64,000 bases of DNA from Phocoena phocoena (lineage: Eukaryota > Chordata > Mammalia > Artiodactyla > Phocoenidae). The notes below the pieces were generated by a model, which worked only from the letters and a program-made list of their open reading frames with translations, made no database searches and was not told the DNA's origin. The stretch lies in the NCBI RefSeq assembly GCF_963924675.1, contig NC_089224.1, positions 65,271,464 to 65,335,463 of the forward strand, given 5' to 3'. Every line of letters begins with the position of its first letter. Positions within the stretch are counted from its first letter, which is position 1. The position numbers were made by a program, and so were the translations under genes. Below, in pieces: positions 35,329-45,523 of this stretch.

Positions 35329-35683
35329 GGGACTTCCCTGGTTGCACAGTGGTTAAGAATCCACCTGCCAACGCAGGGGACACGGGTTCAAGCCCTGGTC
35401 CAGGAAGATCCCACAGGCTGCAAAGCAACTAAGCCTGTGCACCACAACTACTGAGCCTGCGCTCTAGAGCCTGTGAGCCACAACTACTGAGGCTACGTGC
35501 CACAACTACTGAAGCCTGTGCCCCTACAGCCCATGCTCTGCAACAAGAGAAGCCACCACAATGAGAAGCCTGCACACTGCAACGAAGAGTAGCCCCCACT
35601 TAATGCAACTAGAGAAAGCCCATGCGCAGCAATGAAGACCCAGCACAGCCAAAAATAAATAGTAAATAAATTTATTTTAAAAA
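35329..35683 (+). mobile_element. CHR SINE, long form, second at the same target site
   Basis: Long CHR copy with repeated 'ccacaactactga' blocks and a TAAA-rich tail. It is flanked by AAGAAACAAGAAAGA at 35314-35328 and 35684-35698, an exact 15-bp duplication. Confidence 0.93.
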
Positions 35684-36516
35684 AAGAAACAAGAAAGACC
35701 TTAAACAACCTAACTATACATCTTAAGGAACTAGAAAATTAAAAACTAAGCCCAAGTTAGTAGTAGGAATGCAATAACAAAGATCAGGAAAAAAAAGAAT
35801 GAATGAAATAGAGACAAGGAAGACAATAGAAAAGATCAATGAAAGCAAAAGCTGGTTTTCTGAAACAATAAACAAAGTAGACAAACCTTTAGTTCAACTT
35901 TCCAAAAAAAAAGAGGAGTCAAAAAATAGATAAAATAGGAAATGAAAGGTATTACAACTGATACCACAGAAACACAAAGGATCATAAGAGACTAGTATGA
36001 GCAACTGTATGCCAACAAATTCGACAACCTAGAAGAAATGGATAAATTGCTAGAAACCTACAACCTACCAAGACTGAATCATTAAGAAATAGAAAATATG
36101 AACAGACCAATTACTAAGGAGATTCAATCGGTATCCAAAAACTGCCCAACAAAAGTGCAGGCTTTCATTCGCTGGCTTCACTGGTGAATTTGACCAAACA
36201 CTTAAAGAACTGATACCAATCCTTTCCAAACGTCCCAAATGTTAGCAAGGATGTGAAGAAAAGGGAACCCTTGAACACTGTTGGTGGGAATGTAAATTGG
36301 TGCAGCCACTATGGAAAACAGTATGGAGGTTCCTCAGAAAACTAAAAACAGAATTACCATATGATCCAGCAATTCCAATCCCAGTTATATATTCAGAAAA
36401 ATCAAAAACACTAATTCAAAAATATACATGCACCCCAATGTTCACAGAAGCATTATTTACAATAGCCAAGACATGGAAGCAACCCAAGTGCACATCAACA
36501 TATGATTAGATTAAGA

Positions 36517-36568
36517 AGATGTGACATATAGATAGATAGATATAGATATACAGATATAGATATATATC
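36517..36568. repeat. Imperfect (GATA)n/(TA)n tract in an L1
   Basis: 'gatagatagatatagatatacagatatagatatatatc' replaces the usual TA-rich stretch before the ORF2 end of this L1. Confidence 0.8.
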
Positions 36569-37437
36569 ATGAAAATGAATGAAATACTGCCAATTGTAGT
36601 AACATTGATGGACCCAAAGATTATGCTTAGTCAAATAAGTCATACAGAAAAAGACAAGTACCATATGATATCATTTATATGTGGAATCTAAAAAATAATA
36701 CAAATGAATGTATATACAAAACAGAAACAGAGTCACAGACATAGAAAACAAACTTGTGGTTACCAACGGGGAGAAGGAAGTGGGGAGGGACAAATTATGC
36801 ATACGGGATAAACAGATACAAACTACTATATATAAAATAGATAAGCAACAAGGATTTACTGTATAGCACAGGAAACTATACCCATTATCTGTAAATTACC
36901 TATAATGGAATATAATCTGATAAATATTGAATCACTATGCTGTACACCTGAAACACTGTATTTTAAAGCAACTATACTTCAATTTTTAAAAATCAGAAAA
37001 AAATCAAAGACAATGAAAGAATTCTGAAGAGAAGTTACATACAAGGGAAGTCCCATAAGATTATTGGCAAATTTCTCCAAAAAAGCTTTTCAGACCAGGA
37101 GATAATGGGATGATATATTCAAAATACTGAAGAAAAAAAACGTGAACAAAAAAATCTATACCTAGTAAAACTGTCCTTCAGAAACAAAAGAGAGATAAAG
37201 ACTTTCCCAAACAAACAAAAGCTGAGGGAGTTTATCCTCATTATACCTGTCTTATAAGAAATGCTAAAAGAGAGTCCATTCAGTGGAAATAAAAGGACTT
37301 TAACATCATAAAAATTTAAGAAGGCAACCTAAAACTCACTGGTATGGTAAATATATAGTCAAAGTTAGATTCTATAATATTGTATGGTGGTGTGTAATTC
37401 ACTTACTACTCTAATTTAAAAGTTAAAAAAAAATGTA

Positions 37438-37620
37438 AAAACCAACAAGGACCTACTGTATAGCACAGGGAACTCTGCTCAGTATTATGGAGCAACCTAA
37501 ATGGAAAAAGAATTTGAAAAAGAATAGATACATATATATGTATAACTGAATCACTTTGCTGTACACCTGAAACTATCACAAGATTGTTAATCAACTATAC
37601 TCCAATATAAAATAAAAAGT
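37438..37620 (+). mobile_element. Short L1 3'-UTR insertion nested in an older L1
   Basis: 'caaggacctactgtatagcacagggaactc' to 'tcaactatactccaatataaaat' is an L1 3' terminus of about 180 bp, lodged in the inter-ORF region of the older L1. 'aaaatgtaaaaac' before it and 'aaatgtaaaaata' after it look like its TSD. Confidence 0.72.
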
Positions 37621-37793
37621 TTTTAAAAAAACAAATGTAAAAATAACCATAGCTACAACAGTCTGTAGTTAGTTATATAATACAAAAAATATGATCATTA
37701 ATGATCTAAAATGTGATGGGGAGGAGAAGTAAAATTGGAAAGTTAAGGAACTCTATTGAAGTTAAGTTTTTATCAGTTTAAAATAGGATGTTA

Positions 37794-38050
37794 GGGCTTC
37801 CCTGGTGGTGCAGTGGTTAAGAATCTGCCTGCCAATGCAGGGCACACAGGTCCGATCCTTGCTCTGGTGCGTGGGCTTCTCATTGCAGTAGCTTCTCTTG
37901 TTGTGGAGCACAGGTTCTAGGTGCATGGGCTTCAGTAGTTGTGGCATGCAAGCTCAGTAGTTGTGGCTCGCAGGCTCTAGAGCACAGGCTCAGTAGTTGT
38001 GGCACACGGGCTTAGATGCTCCGTGGCATGTGGGATCTTCCCAGACCAGG
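37794..38050. mobile_element. CHR SINE with inverted body
   Basis: The head (37794 to about 37866) is in + orientation: 'gggcttccctggtggtgcagtggttaag' to 'gatccttgctctgg'. From there to about 38050 the body reads on the minus strand ('gtgggcttctcattgcagtagcttctc' ... 'gtgggatcttcccagaccagg'). The two parts together cover one SINE without repeating the head, so this looks like one element with its body inverted. The A-rich tail is missing, and the sequence continues into a different part of the L1 than on the left side. Confidence 0.82.
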
Positions 38051-38938
38051 TCCAGATGGCTTCACTGGTGTATTTTACCAACATTTAAGGAACTGATGCC
38101 AATACTTTTCAAACTCTCCCACCAAAATCAAAGAGGTGAAAATACTCCCAAACTCATTTTATGAGGTCAGCATCACCCTGATACCAAAGCCAGAAAAGGA
38201 CACTACCAGAAAAGAAAACTATAGGCCAATATCCCTGGTGAATAAAGATGCAAATATTCTCAGCATACTACTAGCAAACTGAATTCAGCAGCGTATTAAA
38301 AGGATAATACACAATGATCAAGAGGGATTTACCCCTGGGATTGAAAGATTGTTCAACATACACAAAATCGGTGAGATAAATCACCGTAATAGAATGAAAG
38401 AAACAAATCATATGATCATCTGAATAGACAGAGAAAATGCATTTCACAAAATTCTAAACCCTTTCATGATAAAAATTCTTGACAAATTAGGTATAGAAGA
38501 AATAGACCTCAACATAATAAAGACCATATATGACAAGGCCACAGCTAACATCATACTTGATATGGAAAGGTTAAAAGCTTTTCCTCTACATCAGGAATAG
38601 GACAAGGGTGCCCACTCTAACCACTCCTATTCAACATGGTACTGAAAGTCCTGTCCAGAGCAATCAGGCAAGAAACAGAAATAAAAGGCATCAGAATTTG
38701 AAAGGAAGAAGTAAAACTGTCTCTGTTTGCAGGTGACATGATTTTATATACAGAAAATCCTAATTATTACACCAAAAAAAAAAAAAACTGTTAGATCTAA
38801 GCTACAAATTCAGTGAAGTTACAGGATTCAAAACTAACCTACAAAAATTAGTAGCATTTCTATGCACTAATCACAAATTATCTTAAAAGGAAATTTTTTA
38901 ATGATCCCATTTACAATAGCATCAAAAAGAATAAAATA

Positions 38939-39130
38939 GAGACCCATCCAGCTGGTAACAGAATTCAGGTCACAGTGATTAGTTACCATAACAGGAGGAA
39001 AACCAAAGGTCGGGCAGTTCATTTCTGAAGAGACCAGAGCCCACAGCTAACCCCAGATGTTGAGCATGAGGCAGGGGCAGAGACAGCCCTTCTGACCAGC
39101 TGCAAAATAATCTCTGAAAAAGCTGGGTTC
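38939..39130 (+). other. Non-L1 sequence at the 5' end of the composite L1
   Basis: 192 bp between the left TSD and the L1 5' edge 'aagatggcggagtagaagg'. The related L1 5' end at 18542 is not preceded by it, and it matches no repeat I recognise. It would fit a 5' transduction, in which the source L1 transcript began upstream of the element. Confidence 0.6.
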
Positions 39131-40030
39131 AAGATGGCGGAGTAGAAGGACATGCTCTCACTCCCTCTTTTGAGAACACCGGAATCAAAACTGCTGAACA
39201 ATCATCGACAGGAAGACACTGGAACTCACCAAAAAATATACCCCACATGCAAAGACAAAGGAGAAGCTACAATGAGATGGTAGGAGGGGGCACTATCAAA
39301 ATAAAATCAAATCCCATAGCTGCTGGGTGGGTGACTCACAAACTGGAGAACACTTATACCACAGAAGCCCACCCACTGGAGTGAAGGTTCTGAGCCACAC
39401 GTCAGGCTTCCCAAGCTGGGGGTCTGGCAACGGGAGGAGGAATTCCTAGAGAATCAGACTTTGAAGGCTAGTGGGATTTGATTGCAGGACTTCAGCAGGA
39501 CTGGGGGAAACAGAGATTCCACTTTTGGAGGGCACACACAAAGTAATGTGAGCACTGGGACCCAGGGGAAGGAGCAGTGACCCCATAGGAGACTGAACCA
39601 GGCCTACCTGCTAGTGTTGGAGGGTCACCTGCAGAGGTGGGGGGCAGCTATGGCTCACCAAGGGACAAGAACACTGGCAGCAGAAGTTCTGGGAAGTACT
39701 CCTTGGCGTGAGCCCCCCCCCACCCCGACAGTCCACCATTAGCCCCACCAAAGAGCCCAGGTAGGCTCCAGTATTGGGTTGCCTCAGGCCAAACAACCAA
39801 CAGGGAGGGAACCCAGCCCCACCCATCAGCAGACAAGTGGATTAAAGTTTTACTGAGCTCTGCCCACCAGAGCAACAGCCAGTTCTACTCACCACCAGTC
39901 CCTCCCATCAGGAAACTTGCACAAGCCTATTAAATAGCCTCATCCACCAGAGGGCAGACAGCAGAAGCAAGAAGAACTACAATCCTGCAGCCTGTGGAAC
40001 AAAAACCACATTCACAGAAAGACAGACAAG
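39131..40030 (+). promoter_or_regulatory. L1 5' UTR with internal promoter region
   Basis: About 0.9 kb, colinear with the 5' UTR at 18542-19484. It starts 'aagatggcggagtagaagga' and ends just before the ORF1 start. An interrupted C-rich run lies at 39712-39727. Confidence 0.75.
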
Positions 40031-40919
40031 ATGAAAAGGCAGAGGGCTATGTACCAGATGAAGGAACAAGATAAAACCCCAGAAAAACAACTAAATGAAA
40101 TGGAGATAGGCAACCTTCCAGAAAAAGAATTCAGAATAATGGTAGTGAAGATGATCCAGGACCTCCGAAAAAGAATGGAGGCAAAGCTCGAGAAGATGCA
40201 AGAAATGTTTAACAAAGATCTAGAAGAAATAGAGATGAACAATACAATAACTGAAATGAAAAATACACTAGAAAGAATCAATAGCAGAATAACTGAGGCA
40301 GAAGAACGGATAAGTGACCTGGAAGACAGAATGGTGGAATTCACTGCTGTGGAATAGAATAAAGAAAAAAGAATGAAAAGAAATTAAGACAGCATAAGAG
40401 ACTTCTGGGACAACATTAAACGCAACAGTATTCGCATTATAGGGGTCCCAGAAGGAGAAGAGAGAGAGAAAGACCCGAGAAAATATTTGAAGAGATTATA
40501 GTCGAAAAATTCCCGAACATGGGAAAGGAAATAGCCACCCAAGTCCAGGAAATGCAGAGAGTTGATACAGGATAAACCCAAAGGGAAGCATACCGAGACA
40601 CATAGTAATCAAACTGGCAAAAATTAATGACAAAGAAAAATTATTGAAAGCAGCAAGGGAAAAATGACAAATAACATACAGGGGAACTCCCATAAAGATA
40701 ATAGCTGATTTCTCAGCAAAAACTCTACAAGCTAGAAGGGAGTGGCATGATATATTTAAAGTGATGAAAGGGAAGAACCTACAACCAAGATTAGTCTACC
40801 CAGTTAGGATCTCATTCAGATTTGATGGAGAAATCAACAGCTTTACAGACAAGCAAAAGCTAAGAGAATTCAGCACCACCAAACCACCTCTACAACAAAG
40901 GCTAAAGGAACTTCTTTAA
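40031..40919 (+). pseudogene. L1 ORF1 remnant (coiled-coil RNA-binding protein)
   Basis: Opens with MKRQRAMYQMKEQDKTPEKQ and stays open for 108 residues. It shows a heptad-rich coiled coil (RKRMEAKLEKMQEMFNKDLE, then MKNTLERINSRITEAEERIS) before a stop at 40355-40357. The RNA-recognition and C-terminal regions can be followed in other frames to the natural stop at about 40919. In intact L1, ORF1p trimerises through this coiled coil and binds L1 RNA in the cytoplasm. Here premature stops remove everything after the coiled coil. Confidence 0.88.
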
Positions 40920-41229
40920 GTGGGAAACACAATAGAAGAAAAGGACCTACAAAAACAAACCCAAAATAATTAAGAAAATGGTAATAGGAACATACATAAC
41001 GATAATTACCTTAAATGTAAATGGATTAAATGCTCCAACCAAAAGACACAGGCTTGCTGAATGGATACAAAAACAAGACCCAAATATATGCTGTCTACAA
41101 GAGACCCACTTCAGACCTAGGGACACATACAGACTGAAAGTGAGGGGATGGAGGAAGGTATTCCATGCAAATGGAAATCAAAAGAAAGCTGGAGTAGCAA
41201 TACTTATATCAGATAAAATAGATTTTAAA

Positions 41230-41264
41230 ATAATGAATAAATAAATAAATAAAATAAAATAAAG
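41230..41264. repeat. TAAA/TAAAA simple insertion in ORF2
   Basis: 'aatgaataaataaataaataaaataaaataaag' interrupts the conserved 'gattttaaaata...' endonuclease segment. The related L1 at 21064 has no such tract. Confidence 0.85.
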
Positions 41265-42097
41265 AATGTTACAAGAGACAAGGAAGGACACTATGTAATG
41301 ATCAAGGGATCAATCCAAGAAGAAGATATAACAATTATAAATATATATGCACCCAACATAGGAGCACCTCAATACATAAGGCAACTGCTAACAGCTATAA
41401 AACAAGAAATCGAGAGTAACACAATAATAGTGGGGGACTTTAACACCTCACTTACACCAACGGACAGATCATCCAAACAGAAAATTAATAAGGAAACACA
41501 GCTTTAAATGACATGGTAGACCAGACAGATTTAATTGTTATTTATAGGACATTCCATCCAAAAACAGCAGATTACACTTTTTTCTCAAGTGCACTCAGAA
41601 CATTCTCCAGGATAGATCACATCTTGGGTGACAAATCAAGCCTCAGTAAATTTAAGAAAACTGAAATCATATCAAGCATCTTTCCTGACCACAACGCTAT
41701 GAGATTAGAAATCAATTACAGGGAAAAAAACGTAAAAAACACAAACAGATGGAGGCTAAACAATATGTTACTAAATAACAAAGAGATCACTGAAGAAATC
41801 AAAGAGGAAATCAAAAAAATACCTAGAGACAAATGACAATGAAAACACGATGACCCAAAACCTATGGGATGCAGCAAAAGGAGTTCTAAGACAGAAGTTT
41901 AGAGCTATACAAGCCTACCTCAAGAAACAAGAAAAATCTCAAATAAACAATCTAATCTTACACCAAAAGGAACTAGAGAAAGAAGAACAAACAAAACCCA
42001 AAGTTAGCAGAAGGAAAGAAATCATAAAGATCAGAGCAGAAAAAAATGAAATAGAAACAAAACAATAGCAAAGATCAATAAAACTAAACGATGGTTC

Positions 42098-42306
42098 TTT
42101 TTTTTTTTTTTTTTGCAGTTCGTGGGCCTTTCACTGTTGTGGCCTCTCCCGTTGCAGAGCACAGGCTCCAGACGCGCAGGCTCAGTGGCCATGGCTCACG
42201 GGCCCAGCAGCTCCGTGGCATGTGGGATCTTCCTGGACTGGGGCACAAACCCATGTCCCCTGCATTGGCAGGAGGACTCTCAACCACTGCGCCACCAGGG
42301 AAGCCC
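42098..42306 (-). mobile_element. CHR SINE, short form, antisense, nested in L1 ORF2
   Basis: Complete reverse-oriented copy with a poly(T) left end and the head at 42306. It splits the L1 phrase 'actaaa...gctggttctttgag'. An imperfect TSD (ctaaacgatggttct / ctaaaagctggttct) flanks it. Confidence 0.93.
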
Positions 42307-45039
42307 TAAAAGCTGGTTCTTTGAGAAGACAACCAAAATTGATAAACCATTACCCAGACTCATCAAGAAAAAGAGGGAGAGGACTCAAATCAATAAAGTT
42401 CGAAATGAAAAAGGAGAAGTTACAACAGACACCGCAGAAATACAAAGCATACTAAGAGACTACTACAAGCAACTCTATGCCAATAAAATGGACAACCTGG
42501 AAGAAATGGACAAATTCTTAGAAAAGCACAACCTTCCAAGACTGAACCCAGAAGAAATAGATAATATGAACAGACCAATCACAAGTAATGAAATTGAAAC
42601 TATGATTAAAAATCTTCCAACAAACAAAAGCCCAGGATCAGATGGCTTCACAGGTGAATTCTATCAAACATTTAGAGAAGAGTTAAGACCCATCCTTCTC
42701 CATCTCTAACAAAAAATTGCAGAGGAAGGAAAACTCCCAAACTCATTCTATGAGGCCACCATCACCCTGATACCAAAACCAGACAAAGATATTACAAAAA
42801 AATAAAATTACATACCAATATCACTGATGAATATACATGCAAAAATCCTCAACAAAATACTAGCAAAAAGAATCCAACAGCACATGAAAAGGACCATTCA
42901 CCATGATCAAGTGGGATTTATCCCAAAGATGCAAGGATTCTTCAATATATGCAAATCAATCAATGTGATACACCATATTAACAAATTGAAGAAAAAAAAT
43001 ATATGATCATCTCAATAGATGCAGAAAAAGCTTCTGACAAAATTCAACACCCATTTATGATAAAAACTTTCCAGAAAGTGGGCATAGAGGGAGCCTACCT
43101 CAACATAATAAAGGCCCTATACGACAAACCCACAGCAAACATCATTCTCAATGGTGAAAAACTAAAAGCATTTCCTCTAAGATCAGGAACAAGACAAGGA
43201 TGTCCACTCTCACCACTATTATTCAACATAGTTTTGGAAGTCCTAGCCAAGGCAATCAGAGAAGAAAAAGAAATAAAAGGAATACAAATTGGAAAAGAAG
43301 AAGTAAAACTGTCACTGTTTGCAGATGACATGATATTATATATAGAGAATCCTAAAGATGCCACCAGAAAACTACTAGAGCTAACCAATGAATTTGGCAA
43401 AGTTGCAGGATACAAAATTAATGAACAGAAATCTATTGCATTCCTATACACTAATGATGAAAAATCTGAAAGAGAAATTAAGGAAACACTCCCATTTACC
43501 ATTGTAACAAAAAGAATAAAATACGTAGGAATAAACCTACCTAAGGAGACAAAAGACCTGTATGCAGAAAACTATAAGACACTGATGAAAGAAATTAAAG
43601 ATGATACAATCAGATGGAGAGATATACCATGTTCTTCGATTGGAAGAATCAATATTGTGAAAATGATTATACTACCCAAAGCAATCTACAGATTCAATGC
43701 AATCCCTATCAAATTACCAATGGCATTTTTTACAGAACTAGAACAAAAAATCTTAAAATTTGTATGGAGACACAAAAGACCCTGAATACCCAAATCAGTC
43801 TTGAGGGAAAAAAACAGAGCTGGAGGAATCAGACTCCCTGACTTCAGACTATACTACAAAGCTACAGTAATCAAAACAATATGGTGCTGGCACAAAACCA
43901 GAAATATAGATCAATGGTACAGGATAGAAAGCCCAGAGATAAACCCACGCACCTATGGTCAACTAATCTATGACAAAGGAGGCAAGGGTATACAATGGAG
44001 AAAAGACAGCTTCTTTAATAAGTGATGCTGGGAAAACTGGACAGGTACCTGTAAAAGAATAAAATTAGAACACTTCCTAACACCATACACAAAAATCAAC
44101 TCAAAATGGATTAGAGACCTAAATGTAAGACTGGGCACTATAGAACTCTTAGAGGAAAACATAGGAAGAACACTCTTTGACATAAATCACAGCAAGATAT
44201 TTTTTGATCCACCTCCTAGAGTAATGGAAATAAAAACAAAAATAAACAAATGGGACCTAATGAAACTTCAAAGCTTTTGCACAGCAAAGGAAACCATAAA
44301 TAAGACAAAAAGACAACCCTCAGAATGGGAGAAAATATTTGCAAATGAATCATCAGACAAAGGATTAATCTCCAAAATATATAAACAGCTCAGGCAGCTC
44401 AATATTAAAAAAACAAACAACCCAATACAAAAATGGGCAGAAGACCTAAATAGACTTTCTCCAAAGAAGACATACAGATGGCCAAGAAGCACATGCAAAG
44501 CTGCTCAATATCACTAATTATTAGAGACATGCAAATCAAAACTACAATGAGGTATCACTTCACACCAGTTAGAATGGACATCATCAGAAAATCTACAAAC
44601 AACAAATGCTGGAGAGGGTGTGGAGAAAAGGGAACCCTCTTGCACTGTTGGTGGGAATGTAAATTGATACAGCCACTATGGAGAATAGTATGGAGGTCCC
44701 TTAAAGAACTAAAAATAGAATTTCCATACAACCCAGCAATCCCACTACTGGTCATATACCCAGAGAAAACCATAATTCAAAAAGACACATGCACCCCAAC
44801 GTTCACTGCAGCACTATTTACAATATCCAGGTCATGGCAACAACCTAAATGCCCATCGACAGATGAATGGATAAAGAAGAAGTGGTACATATATACAGTG
44901 GAATATTACTCAGCTAAAAAGGAACGAACTTGGGTCATTGGTTGAGACGTGGATGCATCTAGAGACTGTCATACAGAGTGAAGTAAGTCAGAAAGAGAAA
45001 AACAAACATTGTATATTAACGCATATATGTGGAACCTAG

Positions 45040-45246
45040 AAAATGGTAGTGATGAACCAGTTTGCAGAGCAGAAAGTGAGACAGAGAAGTAGGGAAAAAA
45101 TGTATGTACATCAAGGGGGGAAAGAGGCAGGGGTGGGGGTTGTGGTGTGATGAATTGGGAGATTGGGATTGACATGTATATACTGATGTGTATAAAATGG
45201 ATGACTAATAAGAAAATATAAATAAATTAAAAATAAACATAAAAAA
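45040..45246 (+). other. First L1 3' UTR of the composite, with G-rich tract and tail
   Basis: Runs 'ggtagtgatgaaccagtttgcagagcag' through the G-rich stretch at about 45114-45143 (runs of 6, 4 and 5 G) to 'gtataaaatggatgactaataag', and ends in an A-rich tail 'aaataaattaaaaataaacataaaaaaa'. This is one cetartiodactyl L1 3'-UTR class. Confidence 0.8.
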
Positions 45247-45508
45247 AGAACCTAGGGGCAGAACAGGAATAAAGATGCAGACATAGAGAATGGACTTGAG
45301 GATACAGAGAGGGGGAAGGGTAAGCTGGGACAAAGTGAGAGAGTGGCATGGACTTATATATACTACCAAATGTAAAATAGATAGGTAGTGGGGAGAAGCC
45401 TCTTAGCACGTGGAGATCAGCTCAGTGCTTAGTGACCACCTAGAGGGGTGGGATGGGGTGGGGAGAGGGAGGAGATATGGGGATATATAAATAAATAAAT
45501 AAAAATTT
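45247..45508 (+). other. Second, different L1 3' UTR in tandem
   Basis: 'gaacctaggggcagaacaggaataaag' through 'tggcatggacttatatatactacc' to 'aggaggagatatggggatatat', then a TAAA tail. It is the same class as the 3' UTR at 17455-17800, not the class immediately upstream. It lies inside the same 15-bp TSD. Confidence 0.82.
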
Positions 45509-45523
45509 AAAAAGAATAAAATA

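Larger units (their letters stand above)
33785..36995 (+). mobile_element. Old LINE-1: ORF2 5' half joined to the 3' end by an internal deletion
   Basis: Starts in the inter-ORF region ('ctcatggtaaccacaaagcaaaaacctacagtagatac') and runs into the ORF2 endonuclease region ('tatgcacccaacatacgactacc'). Two SINEs interrupt it at 35021-35683. At about 36230 it jumps from the start of the RT region to the ORF2 C-terminus ('ccaaacgtcccaaatgttagcaaggatgtgaag') and continues to a 3' UTR ending near 36995. All frames are broken. Confidence 0.78.
36998..38938 (+). mobile_element. Old LINE-1: ORF1 end, inter-ORF region, then ORF2 RT region
   Basis: 36998-37437 is the ORF1 C-terminal and inter-ORF region. 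It is interrupted by an L1 3' UTR fragment (37438-37620) and continues to about 37793. After a rearranged SINE it resumes within ORF2 at about 38049 ('tccagatggcttcactggtg') and continues through the RT domain. The RT core reads LFAGDMILY, so the first aspartate of FADD has changed to glycine. At 38938 it is cut by the younger L1 and resumes at 45524. Confidence 0.78.
40978..45039 (+). pseudogene. L1 ORF2 remnant (endonuclease, reverse transcriptase, Cys-rich domain)
   Basis: Begins MVIGTYITIITLNVNGLNAP only 58 bp after ORF1. The endonuclease motifs CLQETH and GDFNT are visible, but the usual Ser-Asp-His block reads FPDHN. A (TAAA)n-type insertion near 41230-41264 breaks the endonuclease frame, and a SINE at 42098-42306 separates endonuclease from RT. 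The RT piece (43003-43785, 260 residues) keeps LFADDMILY with both catalytic aspartates. The C-terminal piece (44478-44945) keeps [19 protein letters not shown]. The natural stop is near 45039. Several stops and frameshifts make it inactive. Confidence 0.92.
38939..45508 (+). mobile_element. Composite near-full-length LINE-1 inserted in an older L1
   Basis: The 15-bp repeat AAAAAGAATAAAATA lies exactly at 38924-38938 and 45509-45523, and the older L1 ORF2 reads contiguously across the two sites. The 6570-bp insert comprises 192 bp of non-L1 sequence, a 5' UTR, ORF1, ORF2 with a nested SINE, a 3' UTR with tail, and then a second, different L1 3' UTR with its own tail. It is the most complete L1 in the window, but both ORFs are broken. 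Confidence 0.88.

Noticed and set aside
43003..43785. 260-residue reverse-transcriptase-like frame with FADD intact, as a possible active enzyme.
   Set aside because: It is one segment of a broken L1 ORF2, with frame breaks on both sides and a SINE inserted between endonuclease and RT.
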